DNA of 64,000 nt from Stromatinia cepivora (Eukaryota > Ascomycota > Leotiomycetes > Helotiales > Sclerotiniaceae): contig RCTD01000031.1 of NCBI GenBank assembly GCA_014898415.1, forward strand, positions 1-64,000. The letters are read 5' to 3'. A program made the translations under genes and the position numbers. Shown here piece after piece: positions 51,773-64,000 of this stretch. Numbering within the stretch: position 1 is the first letter of the stretch; the number at the start of each line of letters is the position of its first letter. The notes under the pieces were generated by a model. That model searched no databases. It was not told the origin of the DNA and saw nothing but the letters and a program-made list of their open reading frames with translations.

Positions 51773-53159
51773 GTTTTTGTATATTATATTATTTATAATT
51801 CATTTACAAGCATCCGGCTATCTGATGATCTCCCAAATAATACTTTACTTTAATAATACCTTTTTAGATGAACTTTTATAAATGTTATATTCAAAGGAAA
51901 AAGATCTATTCCAATCTAATCGACGAAGATATAAATACCTTTAGAAGTATATCATCATTTTTATAATACAATGAACTCCTTCTTCTATACGTTCCGAACT
52001 TTCGAAAGTATATTTTAAAGAACCCTTTTCTTCTCTTTAATTATTTCAATAACCCTTCAAAGAAAATATAAATATAGGATTGGATAATATTATTATTGGA
52101 AAAAAGAAAATTGGTAAAGAAAAGATTTCAATATATAAAGCTGATACTTCTAATAATTCAATTGTTTTTTTCAAATCATTATTACAATTATAAAATCTTT
52201 ATATAATAATTATAAATTTGAAAGAAAAGAATCGATAATTGAAAGCTATAATAATAACAAACTCTGTAATAATATAATCTTCTTCTAAACCCCAAATAAT
52301 GTTTATATAGATATCTAGATCAATAGTAGTATCTGGGATTCCTTTTATTCCTTTAATCGAAATCTAAGGATCTTCATTCAAATAAATTCGAAGATTCTGA
52401 AATCAGAGAAAGAAAACTTTGATCAAACGATTTGATTATTTGGGGCCTTTTGATATGTCTCTTTCCCTTTCAAAAAGTAATGATCTATTTAATAATCAGG
52501 GATCCCTTTATTCAAAAAACCAACCTAATCGGTTAAGATTGTATTCCTATACTAATCACAATTCGCGGCAAGATATATATACACCAAAACCTACAAATCT
52601 TATTACTAAACTTAGCAATAGTATTGAATCTAAAATTAATTTATGATAATTATTGATTATAGAACAATTTGAACTATATACTACATTACTTAAAAATGAA
52701 ATACAATATTACGCATATATAATCGATTAAATCAAATCGAAAGTACAAATATATTATCATATTCTTTATATACAAATGCCCCGATTTATAGTACTCGAAT
52801 TAATCAAACAACTTATAATAATTTATCGGAATCCGACCGAAATCGATAATATTTATTTTCAATATGAGATATAGATTATACTTAATATAATTCGATATAA
52901 CAACTTCCTAAAATGGTATAGAAAATTTAGATTATTTGTTATCTAAATAGAGATTATCAATAATAAAATCTTATTCAAAGATTTCGAATAAAAGATTTCC
53001 GATTTTCTTTTGCGAATAATAACAATATCTATTAAGGATTGCAAGATTATAAAAAAACTCGTAAATATATTTACTAAAATAAATCAAAACGAAGTTTTAT
53101 TATAAGAACGAAATTAATATTGTATTGATCAAGAAGTTTTTATAATTATTTGCAAATCA

Positions 53160-53513
53160 ATGGTTATTACGAACCTTTTGCAATCTTTTCGGAATTTTAA
53201 CAATTTCAATTTTGGAATCTTTATATTCCTAAAATTGTTTTTACTCTGGAATACCTCTCCTGGATATACCGGCTTTATTGTATCCAATAATTATTCGAAT
53301 TTCAAATGCTCGTTGTCCTCTTTTTTTTCTGGAGTAATATATATATTGATGTTTTGTATTGATAATTTCAATAAGATTAAGATGGTACAAAAAGAAACAG
53401 AAAAATTCAAAGAATATCGGAATGCCGAAAAAGATTTCAATCCAAAAGCTATAACTGAAGTTATACAGAATATCTGTTTAGAAGAAGAAAAGTATTTAAA
53501 ATCAAATATTTAG
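53160..53513 (+). pseudogene. Gypsy-2 gag-region open fragment
   Basis: 117 residues matching the Gypsy-1 fragment at 38038-38346, with mostly conservative transition differences; slightly longer because one RIP stop of copy 1 is not present. Confidence 0.6.
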
Positions 53514-54685
53514 ATTTTATTTTTATTCTAAATACTATATAGGATATAAGATTTCTTGATTTAATTAAGTTTATAGAAGGAGAAGTATTCATCTTTCTCT
53601 ACAATCTTTCGAAAAATGGTTATATTTATTGATCAAAAACATTTATTGATTTTGAAGCAAATAGATTCGTTTTTATTAATAATATATTCCTTATTTATTT
53701 ATTTTCTATATTTAAATCAAGAATTATATTGTTTGAAGTTTCAATTGAAGTTAAAGGGTATAATGGTATGCAAGGCTATATTATTATTTATTTCATATTC
53801 CTTAATTTAATGATCGATGATTGTGAATAATCTTTTATCCTTTTTTTTATTATTGAATTAAAGAGTTATAATATTATTTTAGATAGATTTTGGTTATCAG
53901 AGATTCGAGTGAAGTTCGATTATTTCAATCGATGTTTCGAATGGTCTAAAAAAAGATTCTATACTATTTCCTATTCGAATAATCTCTTTATTATTTAATC
54001 ATTCTTTCGTAAATAGAAGATTAATCGATTAACTTAATAAAATACTGATCGACGAAATGATCAATTCGAAGAATATTAGAATTGAAGAGATTCATAATTG
54101 AGCAGATCAATTACAGTTGATAATGTACAATAAAAACCTTCAAATATGAATATAATATAAATTCTTATCGAAAAAAAAGAAATCCCGATTTCTTTCAAGT
54201 TCAATTTATCTCCTTTCCAATTAATCATATTATTATTACAGATCTACAAATGCTTTCCCTGTATATCGCCCGAAATCCTTGATCTATATATACTCAAATC
54301 TGATAAATTCCAATTAGAATATAAAAGAGATAAACAAATTAAACTCTTTATTATTATTCTAAAAGAACTTGATAATATAATAGACTTTCGATAGAACGAA
54401 TGATATACAAAAAAAAGAATATTGATTGCCCTAATCGAATTCAAAAATACAAAAGTTCAAAAGAAACTCAATCAAATATTAATCAAAATCGATTCAGAAT
54501 CTGAAATATTATTTGAATATTAATAATATTATCAAATTTTTTTCAAGTATAAATTATATATCTTGCCTTTTAACCGATCTTATAATCATAAAATCATATT
54601 GAAAGACAAAGAAAAACAAGCCTTATATTACAGCCCGCTTTACAAGATATCCTTAAAATAACTGAAAATCATTAAAGAATATATT

Positions 54686-55027
54686 ATGGATAATTTCAGC
54701 AAAGGTTTTATTGAATCCAATCAAGCTTTTTATATTGTATTCGTTCTATTCATTAAGAAACCTAATGGTAATTTGAAGTTCTGTATAGACTTCAGATTAT
54801 TGAATTCTTTGATATATAAAGATCAATATCCCCTTCCTTTGATCGACAAAACGCTTTTTCGGCTTTCCGATGCTAAGGTCTTTATCAAACTCGATATTTG
54901 TCAAATTTTCTATTATATAAAAATGGATCCTGCTTCAAAAGAATATATTACCTTTCGAATCCGATACAGATTATACAAATACAAAATCGTATTATTCGGA
55001 TTAATGAATGATTCTACAATTTACTAG
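54686..55027 (+). pseudogene. Gypsy-2 reverse transcriptase open fragment
   Basis: 113 residues with KKPNGNLKFCIDFRLLNSL, LSDAKVFIKLDICQ (first catalytic Asp) and ends in FGLMNDSTIY before a TAG. The downstream catalytic box reads Y-L-N-D (about 55078-55092) where Gypsy-1 has Y-L-D-D, a G-to-A loss of a catalytic Asp. RNase H continues at 55454-55783. Confidence 0.87.
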
Positions 55028-55453
55028 TATTATATAAATGATATTCTATTCGATTACCTAAATATCTTTTATACAATATACCTCAACGATATTCTAATCT
55101 ATTCTGAAAACGAAGAAAAGTATTAAATTCATATTAAACTAATTCTCGAACAATTAAAAGCTGCTGGTCTACAAACGGATCTCAAGAAATATGAATTCAA
55201 TATTACATATATCAAATATTTGGGTTTTATTATTTCTATTAAAGAAGTAAAGGTAGATCCTGAAAAGATTAAAGTAATTGAGAATTGGATCTTTTTGATA
55301 ACAATGAAAAGGATTCAATCATTCTTCAGTTTTTGCAATTTTTATTGATGATTCATTAAGGATTACAGTATAATAGCGAAACCTTTCAATGAATTCATTA
55401 AAGCAAATATTAAGTTTGTATTCGATGAAATATGCTAAAATGTATTCAATATC

Positions 55454-55783
55454 TTGAAGAAAAAATTTATCTCTGCTTCACTCCTGCAATATTATAATCA
55501 TCGATTCCCTTGTATACTCGAAACAAATATATCCGATAGAATAATTGCTAGTATATTATCACAACAATATAACGAAGATTGGTTTTTCGTAATTTATTTC
55601 TTCAAGATTATAATTGTTGTTGAACTGAACTATAAAGTTTATAATAAAGAAATACTATCAATCATTCGATCTCTTAATTATTGGAAAACAGAATTCATTG
55701 GTTCACCATATAAAATCAAGGTTTATACTGACTATAAGGCCCTTGAATATTTTATGACTACCAAGACTCTCAATACCCGATAA
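55454..55783 (+). pseudogene. Gypsy-2 RNase H open fragment
   Basis: 109 residues with RFPCILETNISDRIIASIL (Asp of the family's T-D-A-S motif replaced by Asn), ELNYKVYNKEILSIIRSLNY containing the catalytic Glu helix, and KVYTDYKALEYFMT with the later Asp. Ty3/Gypsy RNase H; inactive in context. Confidence 0.82.
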
Positions 55784-56658
55784 ACTCGTTGGGCAGAAGT
55801 TCTAATCGATTATAATTTCATCATTATATATCGCTCTAGAAAAGATAATTTTTTCACCAATACTTTAATTTGTTGAATCGACAAATTGAATTTCCAGAAT
55901 TATACCAAGAAGAAGAATTGCCTCCAATAGTTTATTAAAGACAACCAAATTGATATTGAAATTATAAAAAAAGCTTTACGAAAATACTATTCAGACAAAA
56001 CAACAATTACTAATATCGATTTGAATAAAATCGTTCCTTGATTTGATCTAGTTAACTATATCATCGAAGCAAATAAGACTACAAATAACTTGTTAATATT
56101 CAAAATGCAAGTTATTTAAAGTTACAAGTATATATTATTCCAAAATGACCTTTTGCTTTACAATAACCACTTGATGATACCCGATATCAACAATCTTCGA
56201 AGTTATTTAATTCGTGAAGTCTATAATTCCGTTTCTATTATTCATTTTAATATAAACAAAACCTACTTTTTATTATCTCAACAATACTATTAGCCTAGAA
56301 TATATAATATTGTAGCCAGATATATATACAATTGTTATATTTGCAAACGTAGTTCCGTTCTATAAAATTGTACCTCTAGTTTATTGTATCCACTTCCGAT
56401 TTCTAATCGAGCATAGCAATATATTACTGTAGATTACTGCAGTTTTAATAAGAATAAATACAGATATAACAATATTTTAATCATTATTGATCGATTGATG
56501 AAGCAAGCTATCTCCATACCTTGTCACAAATCAACCAAAATGACCAATCTAATTGATTTAAAGCTCATAAACCTTCACAAAACCTGGTTTTCGATGAAAT
56601 AGCAATGGAACAGAGGAGTGAAACACTCGAAGGCGAGCTTTTCCGAAGGGGGGGGTAG

Positions 56659-56940
56659 TATCACGAATCGTAAACTATAAGAGACTAACTATATAATACC
56701 TTTTATCTCCTATATCAATTTATAAATTGATCATCTATATATATACATTATAAATTATACAATTTAATATAGTAAAATGGTAACCCTAATAACGTATATA
56801 TACAATCCCGTAATTCATAAATAGATATTTGTATATATATATCTAGTCGCTTCTTACAAGCTATAATTCTTTAGTTGTAGATTCTAAAGAACATAATTGA
56901 CCCTGTTTATTCAGCTCTACTACGGCTCTTGTGCGTCACA
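56659..56940 (+). repeat. Gypsy-2 3' LTR
   Basis: 282 bp, TATCACGAATCGTAAAC to CTTGTGCGTCACA, preceded by the purine tract GAAGGGGGGG and followed by AATTT. Confidence 0.92.
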
Positions 56941-56945
56941 AATTT

Positions 56946-57459
56946 CTTATAAATTATTTATTGTTTGAAAATAACAATAACGAAGTTCTAAATTAAAATT
57001 TTATTTCAAATAATGATCTTCAATATTAATAGAATATAGAATCATCTTTTATTCTATAAAAAACTCTTCAAAAAGTATCAAATTTTCGAAAATATATATA
57101 TATAATAATTCAAGAAAAAAAAACCTATCTTCCAATTCGTTGATAGCTATTTTATAAAATCATAAAAGATTTTGATATTAAGAATTATAAATTTATACAA
57201 TCAAAATATTAAATAAAACAATTAAAATATAAATTAAAATAAATTATATTTAAAAAAAGATAAATAATAAAAATTAGTCCGAATTCAAGATTTATAAGGA
57301 TTAAAATTATTCAGAGAGTGTAAATTGAGGTTGGGGATCATGAAATTGAAGAGGATGATTCTAATAATGATTATGAAATAAATACTATAAGGGATTTTAT
57401 TAAAGTAGAGTGGTTATTGAATTATTAAAGTTTAAAATTTATATAATGATATTTTCGAG
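56946..57459 (+). pseudogene. Fot1-like element, 3' segment (segment 3)
   Basis: AT-rich remainder between Gypsy-2 and the right inverted repeat; it should encode the C-terminus of the transposase plus the untranslated end. No clear motif survives. Confidence 0.5.
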
Positions 57460-57502
57460 GTGGCCCAAAACAGGGGGTGGCCCGAAAGTGGGGTATTAGA
57501 CT
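57460..57502 (-). repeat. Fot1-like right terminal inverted repeat
   Basis: GTGGCCCAAAACAGG to GTATTAGACT, inverted match to 36005-36047, followed by the TA duplication. Confidence 0.93.
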
Positions 57503-57580
57503 TATTGTCAAGCATTCTGCACTCCTTGAAGTATTCTTATCCCAATCCTCTTTCTCTTTATTCATCCATAATCTCTATAT

Positions 57581-59305
57581 CTAGAACCATATCTGTTTAC
57601 ATTTTACTTCATATATCCAAGCAAGGGAAATCTTTCTTTCGCTCTCCTCATTGAATCCTACACATTTCCAACAACTTAACAAACCGTCCGGATCATATTT
57701 CTTCTTTATTTCAAGCAACCTCTCATAATTCTGAACACCCCACCAAGCTTCTTTCCAATCATTGATCCATGGATGAGCTTCGTTAAGATACGCGCCTCCT
57801 GTCGGTGTGAAATCCTCTACTATTGTGGTCAGATTATTGACCAAACTAACTTGAGTTTTTCGTTGCTCCAGGGTTTCATTATAATTCCATACTCCACCAT
57901 ACGAAAGTTCCCAAATCGAATCCCGCCAAGCTGGTGTAGCGGATGTTGAGGCCGAGTCCCACTGATAGAGCCATGGCGTAGTGTTGGGAATGTAGGGCGA
58001 GTATCCAAGAGAGATCAAATGTTCTAGAAAATTCATCAACTTGGATCTGCCCTCAGTACTATTGAATAAAGATGCCGGTATAAGTCGAGTAGCGAGTGGG
58101 TGAAGACTTCCAACAACAGCCTCATTAGGTGTCACATATCTTGTGTAGAAATCATACCACGAGGAAAGAACCTCTACAACTACCCTCCCATTATTTTCCT
58201 TCGCAAATTCTATAGCTGGAGCCATCGATTCAACTGCTTCGGAAATATTGAGGAGTGGCGTCACACTTATCAGATTCGTAGCTTGATAATGTCCACCCCA
58301 GCCTTGGTTTGCCCAGGGCAAGGAATTGTTGACGATGATAGATAACCATTCCAAAACATTAAGTGTTGTACGATTATATGAAATTTTCGCCACAGCTAGC
58401 TGAATTCTTGGCTCGACACGATGGGTAGCTTCCATCACGATTCCAAAAGTTCCACCACCGCCACCTCTTAATGCCCAGAAAAGATCCGGATTTTTACATT
58501 CGTTAGCGACTCTGAAGACACCATCAGTGGTAACGATCTTGTATTGAACAACTCGATCGATTCCTAGCCCATAAACAGGTGAGAGAACGGAGTGTCCACC
58601 TCCCTGTACCCAACCGCCTGCTACACCAACTGTTGTTGCATAACCTCCGATAAATGTGACATTGTGTGTATCCGCAAACTCATAAACATCATTTGTATTT
58701 ACTCCTGCAGCTGTCGTGATGGCGATGACTGGGGTAGAATCACATCCTTCAGGTACGAAAGATGCGTCATAACTCATTCCCGATACCTTCTTCATCCAAA
58801 GAGCCAAAGATCCCTTGCGACTACTACGACTAAGATAATCATGTCCACTGTTCTTTATGGACAGTCTTATTCCAGTCTTCTTAGAGAAATCAAGAGCGGC
58901 CACAACATCAGAGACCTGCTCGACTTGAACGTAATACTTCGAAACACTTCCCTGGTTACAACTGACATTTGTGAACGCAGTTGCATCACTTGGAAGCACG
59001 TCATTGAGAACACATTGGTCGGTTACATCAGTAAAACAAATTTCGTCTTGATTGTTCATAAATCCGTTATAGAACCGAGTTCGATAATTGGAAGACGTGT
59101 AATTTTGCTGGATTTCCGCGCACTGTGATGGATCGGGGGTAACTGGTTGATCTTCATAGATTGAGAAACATGGTTGTGAGAATGGTCGCGAAGTATGTAA
59201 CCGTCCGTTCAATGTTTGGTTAAGTGATGACCATATATCATTGCACCTTACTCCACGAATAAGGATAACGAGGAAGAATTGGTATCGGCATAATGAGGAA
59301 AGCAT
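57581..59305 (-). CDS. Secreted FAD-linked (berberine-bridge-like) oxidase
   Basis: Single exon, 574 residues from the ATG at 59305; in-frame codons upstream have no ATG. Members oxidise alcohols, sugars or secondary metabolites using covalently bound FAD and O2. MLSSLCRYQFFLVILIRGVRC is a signal peptide. The PCMH FAD domain covers about 115-300: RLSIKNSGHDYLSRSS contains the FAD-attaching His155; GYATTVGVAGGWVQGGGHS follows, with Ala/Thr where bicovalent enzymes have the second attaching Cys, so attachment is probably by His only. NPDLFWALRGGGGGTFGIV closes the domain. The BBE C-terminal motif NEAHPWINDWKEAWWGVQNYERLLEIKKKYDPDGLL is present in order. Several N-x-S/T sites. Its 3' end is only 80 bp from the transposon edge but the frame is intact. 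Confidence 0.93.
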   Translation of the reverse strand: MLSSLCRYQFFLVILIRGVRCNDIWSSLNQTLNGRLHTSRPFSQPCFSIYEDQPVTPDPSQCAEIQQNYTSSNYRTRFYNGFMNNQDEICFTDVTDQCVLNDVLPSDATAFTNVSCNQGSVSKYYVQVEQVSDVVAALDFSKKTGIRLSIKNSGHDYLSRSSRKGSLALWMKKVSGMSYDASFVPEGCDSTPVIAITTAAGVNTNDVYEFADTHNVTFIGGYATTVGVAGGWVQGGGHSVLSPVYGLGIDRVVQYKIVTTDGVFRVANECKNPDLFWALRGGGGGTFGIVMEATHRVEPRIQLAVAKISYNRTTLNVLEWLSIIVNNSLPWANQGWGGHYQATNLISVTPLLNISEAVESMAPAIEFAKENNGRVVVEVLSSWYDFYTRYVTPNEAVVGSLHPLATRLIPASLFNSTEGRSKLMNFLEHLISLGYSPYIPNTTPWLYQWDSASTSATPAWRDSIWELSYGGVWNYNETLEQRKTQVSLVNNLTTIVEDFTPTGGAYLNEAHPWINDWKEAWWGVQNYERLLEIKKKYDPDGLLSCWKCVGFNEESERKISLAWIYEVKCKQIWF

Positions 59306-60136
59306 TTTCTTTGGAGAAAACCTCAAGGTCCTTTCGCAATTCTAGACTATTACTTGCGCAGATCTTGATGATTAAAATCACCACAACAATGTAACGCCAA
59401 TCAAGTGGAAATGTGTAATATATATTTACTCAACAGCTTCAGTCCTTCCCTCGCATCCTTGATTATGTGCAAGTTTGTCATCATGCAACTTTGCATGCTC
59501 AAAGTAGAAACTCTCTCGTTATATGAGTAAGCATACAGCGGGTTTGCTTATGATTGGGGTAAGCCATTAACCAATTTCAGTATCCTCAGTGCAGCTGTAT
59601 TCGGACATCCAACCCGAAGTATGCATGAAATATCCTTTGTATGTGCAAGGATTCATGCACAGGCATGAGTAATGCCGGTTGATCAAAAAAAAATGTTAAC
59701 GGAATGTCGACTGACACGCATCATAAGGTTCGCGGAATAGTGTCGTTATTTAAGCCCACTTGGAAACTCGGGACTTTTGAGCACTTCATTGAATTATTGA
59801 CACGAAGTCAGACTGGGTTGCGATTTCCGTGCACATTAGTGTCGATAGTCGAATTCCTGAGGGGAAAAAACTTGTTTCGATGCATTCCAAAGATGTTTTC
59901 GTGTAATGGCTAGATCACCGATAGAACTTGCTCGCCATTTTGTCCCGAACCAAAATATATCTTTCTGGAAGAAATCTTGGGGCTATAATTTCACCCGGAG
60001 AATTTGAACCCCCTTTTCAAGGAAAGAAGGTTTACAAACTGAAGATAGGAAATATAATGTACAGTCTATGAGCATTGTCCAGCCCGAATTGGCAAATGAA
60101 TAAAACAAGCCATAAGTGGATGTCTATGAGTGGTCT
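59306..60136. other. Intergenic region between FAD oxidase and SDR
   Basis: About 830 bp; contains the FAD oxidase promoter and the SDR terminator region. No gene recognised; short inverted words around GCATGC/CATGCACAGGCATG near 59640-59670. Confidence 0.4.
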
Positions 60137-61168
60137 TCAAATCTTATACCCTTCCAGCTCTTTCTCAGTCCATTCCCACAGCTCATCCGCCAACTTCTCA
60201 TCTCCTGCGTACTTATTTCCATTGCCAGAAATTCCCACAGGTGTGTAATATTCCCCTTTTAAGACTTCACCTTTCGCATTGCCCTTGTTTGCCACAGCAG
60301 CCCAGAGTTGATTCTTCGCACCATCAGCCATACTTGTAAAAGCTAAGTTTCTTACTAACCCCCCAATTTTACCGAAAACTCCGTATTTCTCAAAAGCGGT
60401 CGCATACAAATTTGTGTTGACTACTCCCGGGTGAACCGACACAGCTGTGATACCTTTCTCGCCATATCTCTTGTTCAATCCTTTGGCGAAAAGAATGTTC
60501 GACAGCTTTGATTGTCCATATCGAGAAGTTGTTGCATAACTATTCATATCCGTTTTCAGATCGTCGAATTTGATACCTCCAACAGGACCTAGTGTATGAC
60601 CCACACTACTCAATGAGATAATCCTCACATCTGCGTCCTCCTGTTCTGCCGTCTTCAACAATGTGGGAAGCAGCAATTTTGTCAAGAGAGCATGTCCGAC
60701 ATGATTTGTCCCAAATTGAATTTCATAGCCTTGTTCTGTAATCGCAGCTGGTACCGCCATGATTCCCGCATTCAGGAACAATAAATCAAGACGGGACTCT
60801 TTAGTATTGAATTGTTTGGCACATTCTTGGACTGATGGAAGGGAGGTAAGGTCGCATTGAAGAAATGTAATCGGCGCATTTGGTACTTCGGATCGTATTT
60901 CTTTGATTGCCGCGGTGGCTTTAGATTCGGATCGCGCGGCGAGATATATGTGCAACGGATTATGTTTAGACAACTGGAGGATAGTTTCAAGGCCTAAACC
61001 AATGTTTCCTGAAAGAATTGGTTAGCATTGAGTCGAGGGTAAAGAGAAGTCGAGGGGAAAGAATAATTAGGTACCGCCTGTAACGAGGATGACTTTGCCA
61101 GAAAGGTCAGGAATATCCTTTTCGGGTTTGAAGGAGACGCCTCCCAAGCCCAAGATACCATATAACAT
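60137..61168 (-). CDS. Short-chain dehydrogenase/reductase (retinol-dehydrogenase/WWOX-like)
   Basis: Exon 1 61168-61075 and exon 2 61008-60137, joined across a 66-bp intron (GTACCT...TTTCAG); 321 residues. It is an NAD(P)-dependent oxidoreductase with a Rossmann fold. The intron splits the cofactor motif: VILVTG at the exon 1 end and GNIGLG at the exon 2 start form T-G-G-x-x-G-x-G. AARSES after strand 2 (Arg) favours NADP(H). DLLFLNAGIM gives the N-A-G motif. The catalytic residues are Ser near 166 in IISLSSVGH, Tyr195 and Lys199 in SRYGQSKLSN. This pattern is of the classical/extended 'retinol dehydrogenase-like' fungal SDRs. No signal peptide; substrate unknown. Confidence 0.92.
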
Positions 61169-61676
61169 GTTGAACGGTACTATGTTTATATCAATTGAGA
61201 GTATAGCAGCAGTGAATAAAATGCATATGGAACATTGGTAGCAAGCTTGACGGCGACCTAAGATAGCTCAAAGAATTGCCGAGGCATGTTCAAGTGAACT
61301 GCCACCCCTGTTTCTAACCACCCTTTAGTTTCTCAAAGATTAATATTAAATCTATTAAAAGAATGCGCAAGGGAAATCAATCGAGTATTAAAATATATAT
61401 CAGAAATCTGAAGATATTTTGTTTAAAATTCGTATGCAGCAGTTGCCCAGTTAATGTAAGATCTCATCAACGGGCATGAAGGCATTCACCCGTCGCGATG
61501 ATTTTCTCTGTCAATATTTAAAGAGTCTAAACCTGCTTTCTTTTATTGAATCGATTTCTGCTACAGCGCAGCGTTTTCCAATCCCATTCGGACTTCCAAG
61601 CTAATAATTTTATCTTATTCGTAATCGAAATGACAAGCTACTGGAAGCCAAATCGCGATGGATACCGGTAGTATAC
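61169..61676. other. Intergenic region between SDR and glucose oxidase
   Basis: About 500 bp; SDR promoter and glucose oxidase 3' region; no gene recognised. Confidence 0.4.

Positions 61677-64000
<2,324 letters not shown>

Larger units (their letters stand above)
46021..56940 (+). mobile_element. Ty3/Gypsy retrotransposon Gypsy-2 (deleted derivative, split by Copia-A2)
   Basis: Same family and orientation as Gypsy-1; target duplication AATTT (46016-46020 and 56941-56945). The 5' LTR (46021-46291 continuing at 51778-51786) is split by Copia-A2; the 3' LTR is 56659-56940. Without Copia-A2 it is about 5.43 kb, some 1.6 kb shorter than Gypsy-1, because the end of integrase and the chromodomain region are missing (junction about 56527-56533). 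Domains: gag about 52680-53510, protease 53520-54000, RT 54540-55350, RNase H 55440-55900, integrase start 56150-56520. Confidence 0.92.
36005..57502 (+). mobile_element. Fot1/pogo-type DNA transposon, split by nested LTR elements
   Basis: Terminal inverted repeats of 43 bp (36005-36047 and 57460-57502, 40 of 43 matching) start AGTCTAATACCCC and are flanked by TA on both sides (36003-36004 and 57503-57504), as in the Fot1 group of Tc1/mariner/pogo transposons. Removing the two Gypsy insertions and one copy of each duplication leaves three segments (36005-36383, 45119-46020, 56946-57502) totalling about 1.84 kb, matching the size of Fot1-type elements. The middle segment encodes transposase remnants in the plus strand. 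Everything else between the repeats is secondary insertion. Confidence 0.88.

Noticed and set aside
58592..59128. 178-codon plus-strand open frame opposite the FAD oxidase
   Set aside because: It is the antisense shadow of the well-supported oxidase; no family motif.

Overview
This window looks like a nuclear scaffold of a filamentous ascomycete. The genes have short GT-AG introns (49-81 bp, with a few longer), CTRAY-type branch points and ATG starts in purine-rich context. Gene-bearing stretches of moderate GC alternate sharply with very AT-rich blocks. In those blocks every transposon reading frame is full of TAA/TAG codons and of C-to-T/G-to-A differences between copies, the footprint of repeat-induced point mutation (RIP). 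The gene content (secreted glucose oxidase, secreted FAD oxidase, nitrilase, CSC1-like channel) and the isochore pattern fit a Leotiomycete such as a Sclerotiniaceae species. That placement is inference.

Layout. 1-25.0 kb is a transposon graveyard. It holds a minus-strand Ty3/Gypsy remnant (1-4.3 kb); a tandem array of about 210 bp (5.9-7.2 kb) split by a full-length Ty1/Copia element ('Copia-A', 7230-13013), itself split by a solo Gypsy LTR; and a second, unusually long Copia family ('Copia-B', 14109-24079) carrying a small gag-only LTR element, followed by a solo Copia-B LTR. 25.3-35.5 kb is a gene island: a broken cytochrome P450, a methyltransferase-like gene, a beta-carbonic anhydrase, a CSC1/PHM7-family channel and a nitrilase. 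36.0-57.5 kb is a second AT-rich block. It is bounded by 43-bp terminal inverted repeats with a TA target duplication, so the whole block is one Fot1/pogo-type DNA transposon of about 1.84 kb inflated to 21.5 kb by nested LTR elements. Two Gypsy copies sit in it; one carries the gag-only element and the other carries a minus-strand Copia-A. 57.5-64.0 kb is a second gene island with three minus-strand oxidoreductases: a BBE-like FAD oxidase, a short-chain dehydrogenase and a glucose oxidase.

Target-site duplications were read directly for eight LTR insertions and for the Fot1-like element, giving a relative order: tandem array, then Copia-A1, then solo Gypsy LTR; Fot1-like element, then both Gypsy copies, then the gag-only element and Copia-A2. 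The gag-only element has the same polypurine-tract region and LTR tips as the Gypsy family, which suggests Gypsy enzymes mobilised it.

The three oxidoreductases share orientation and could be coexpressed, but they do not make a recognisable biosynthetic cluster. Limits: exon boundaries are read by eye from splice signals and reading-frame continuity, no homology search was run, and product names rest on motif recognition.
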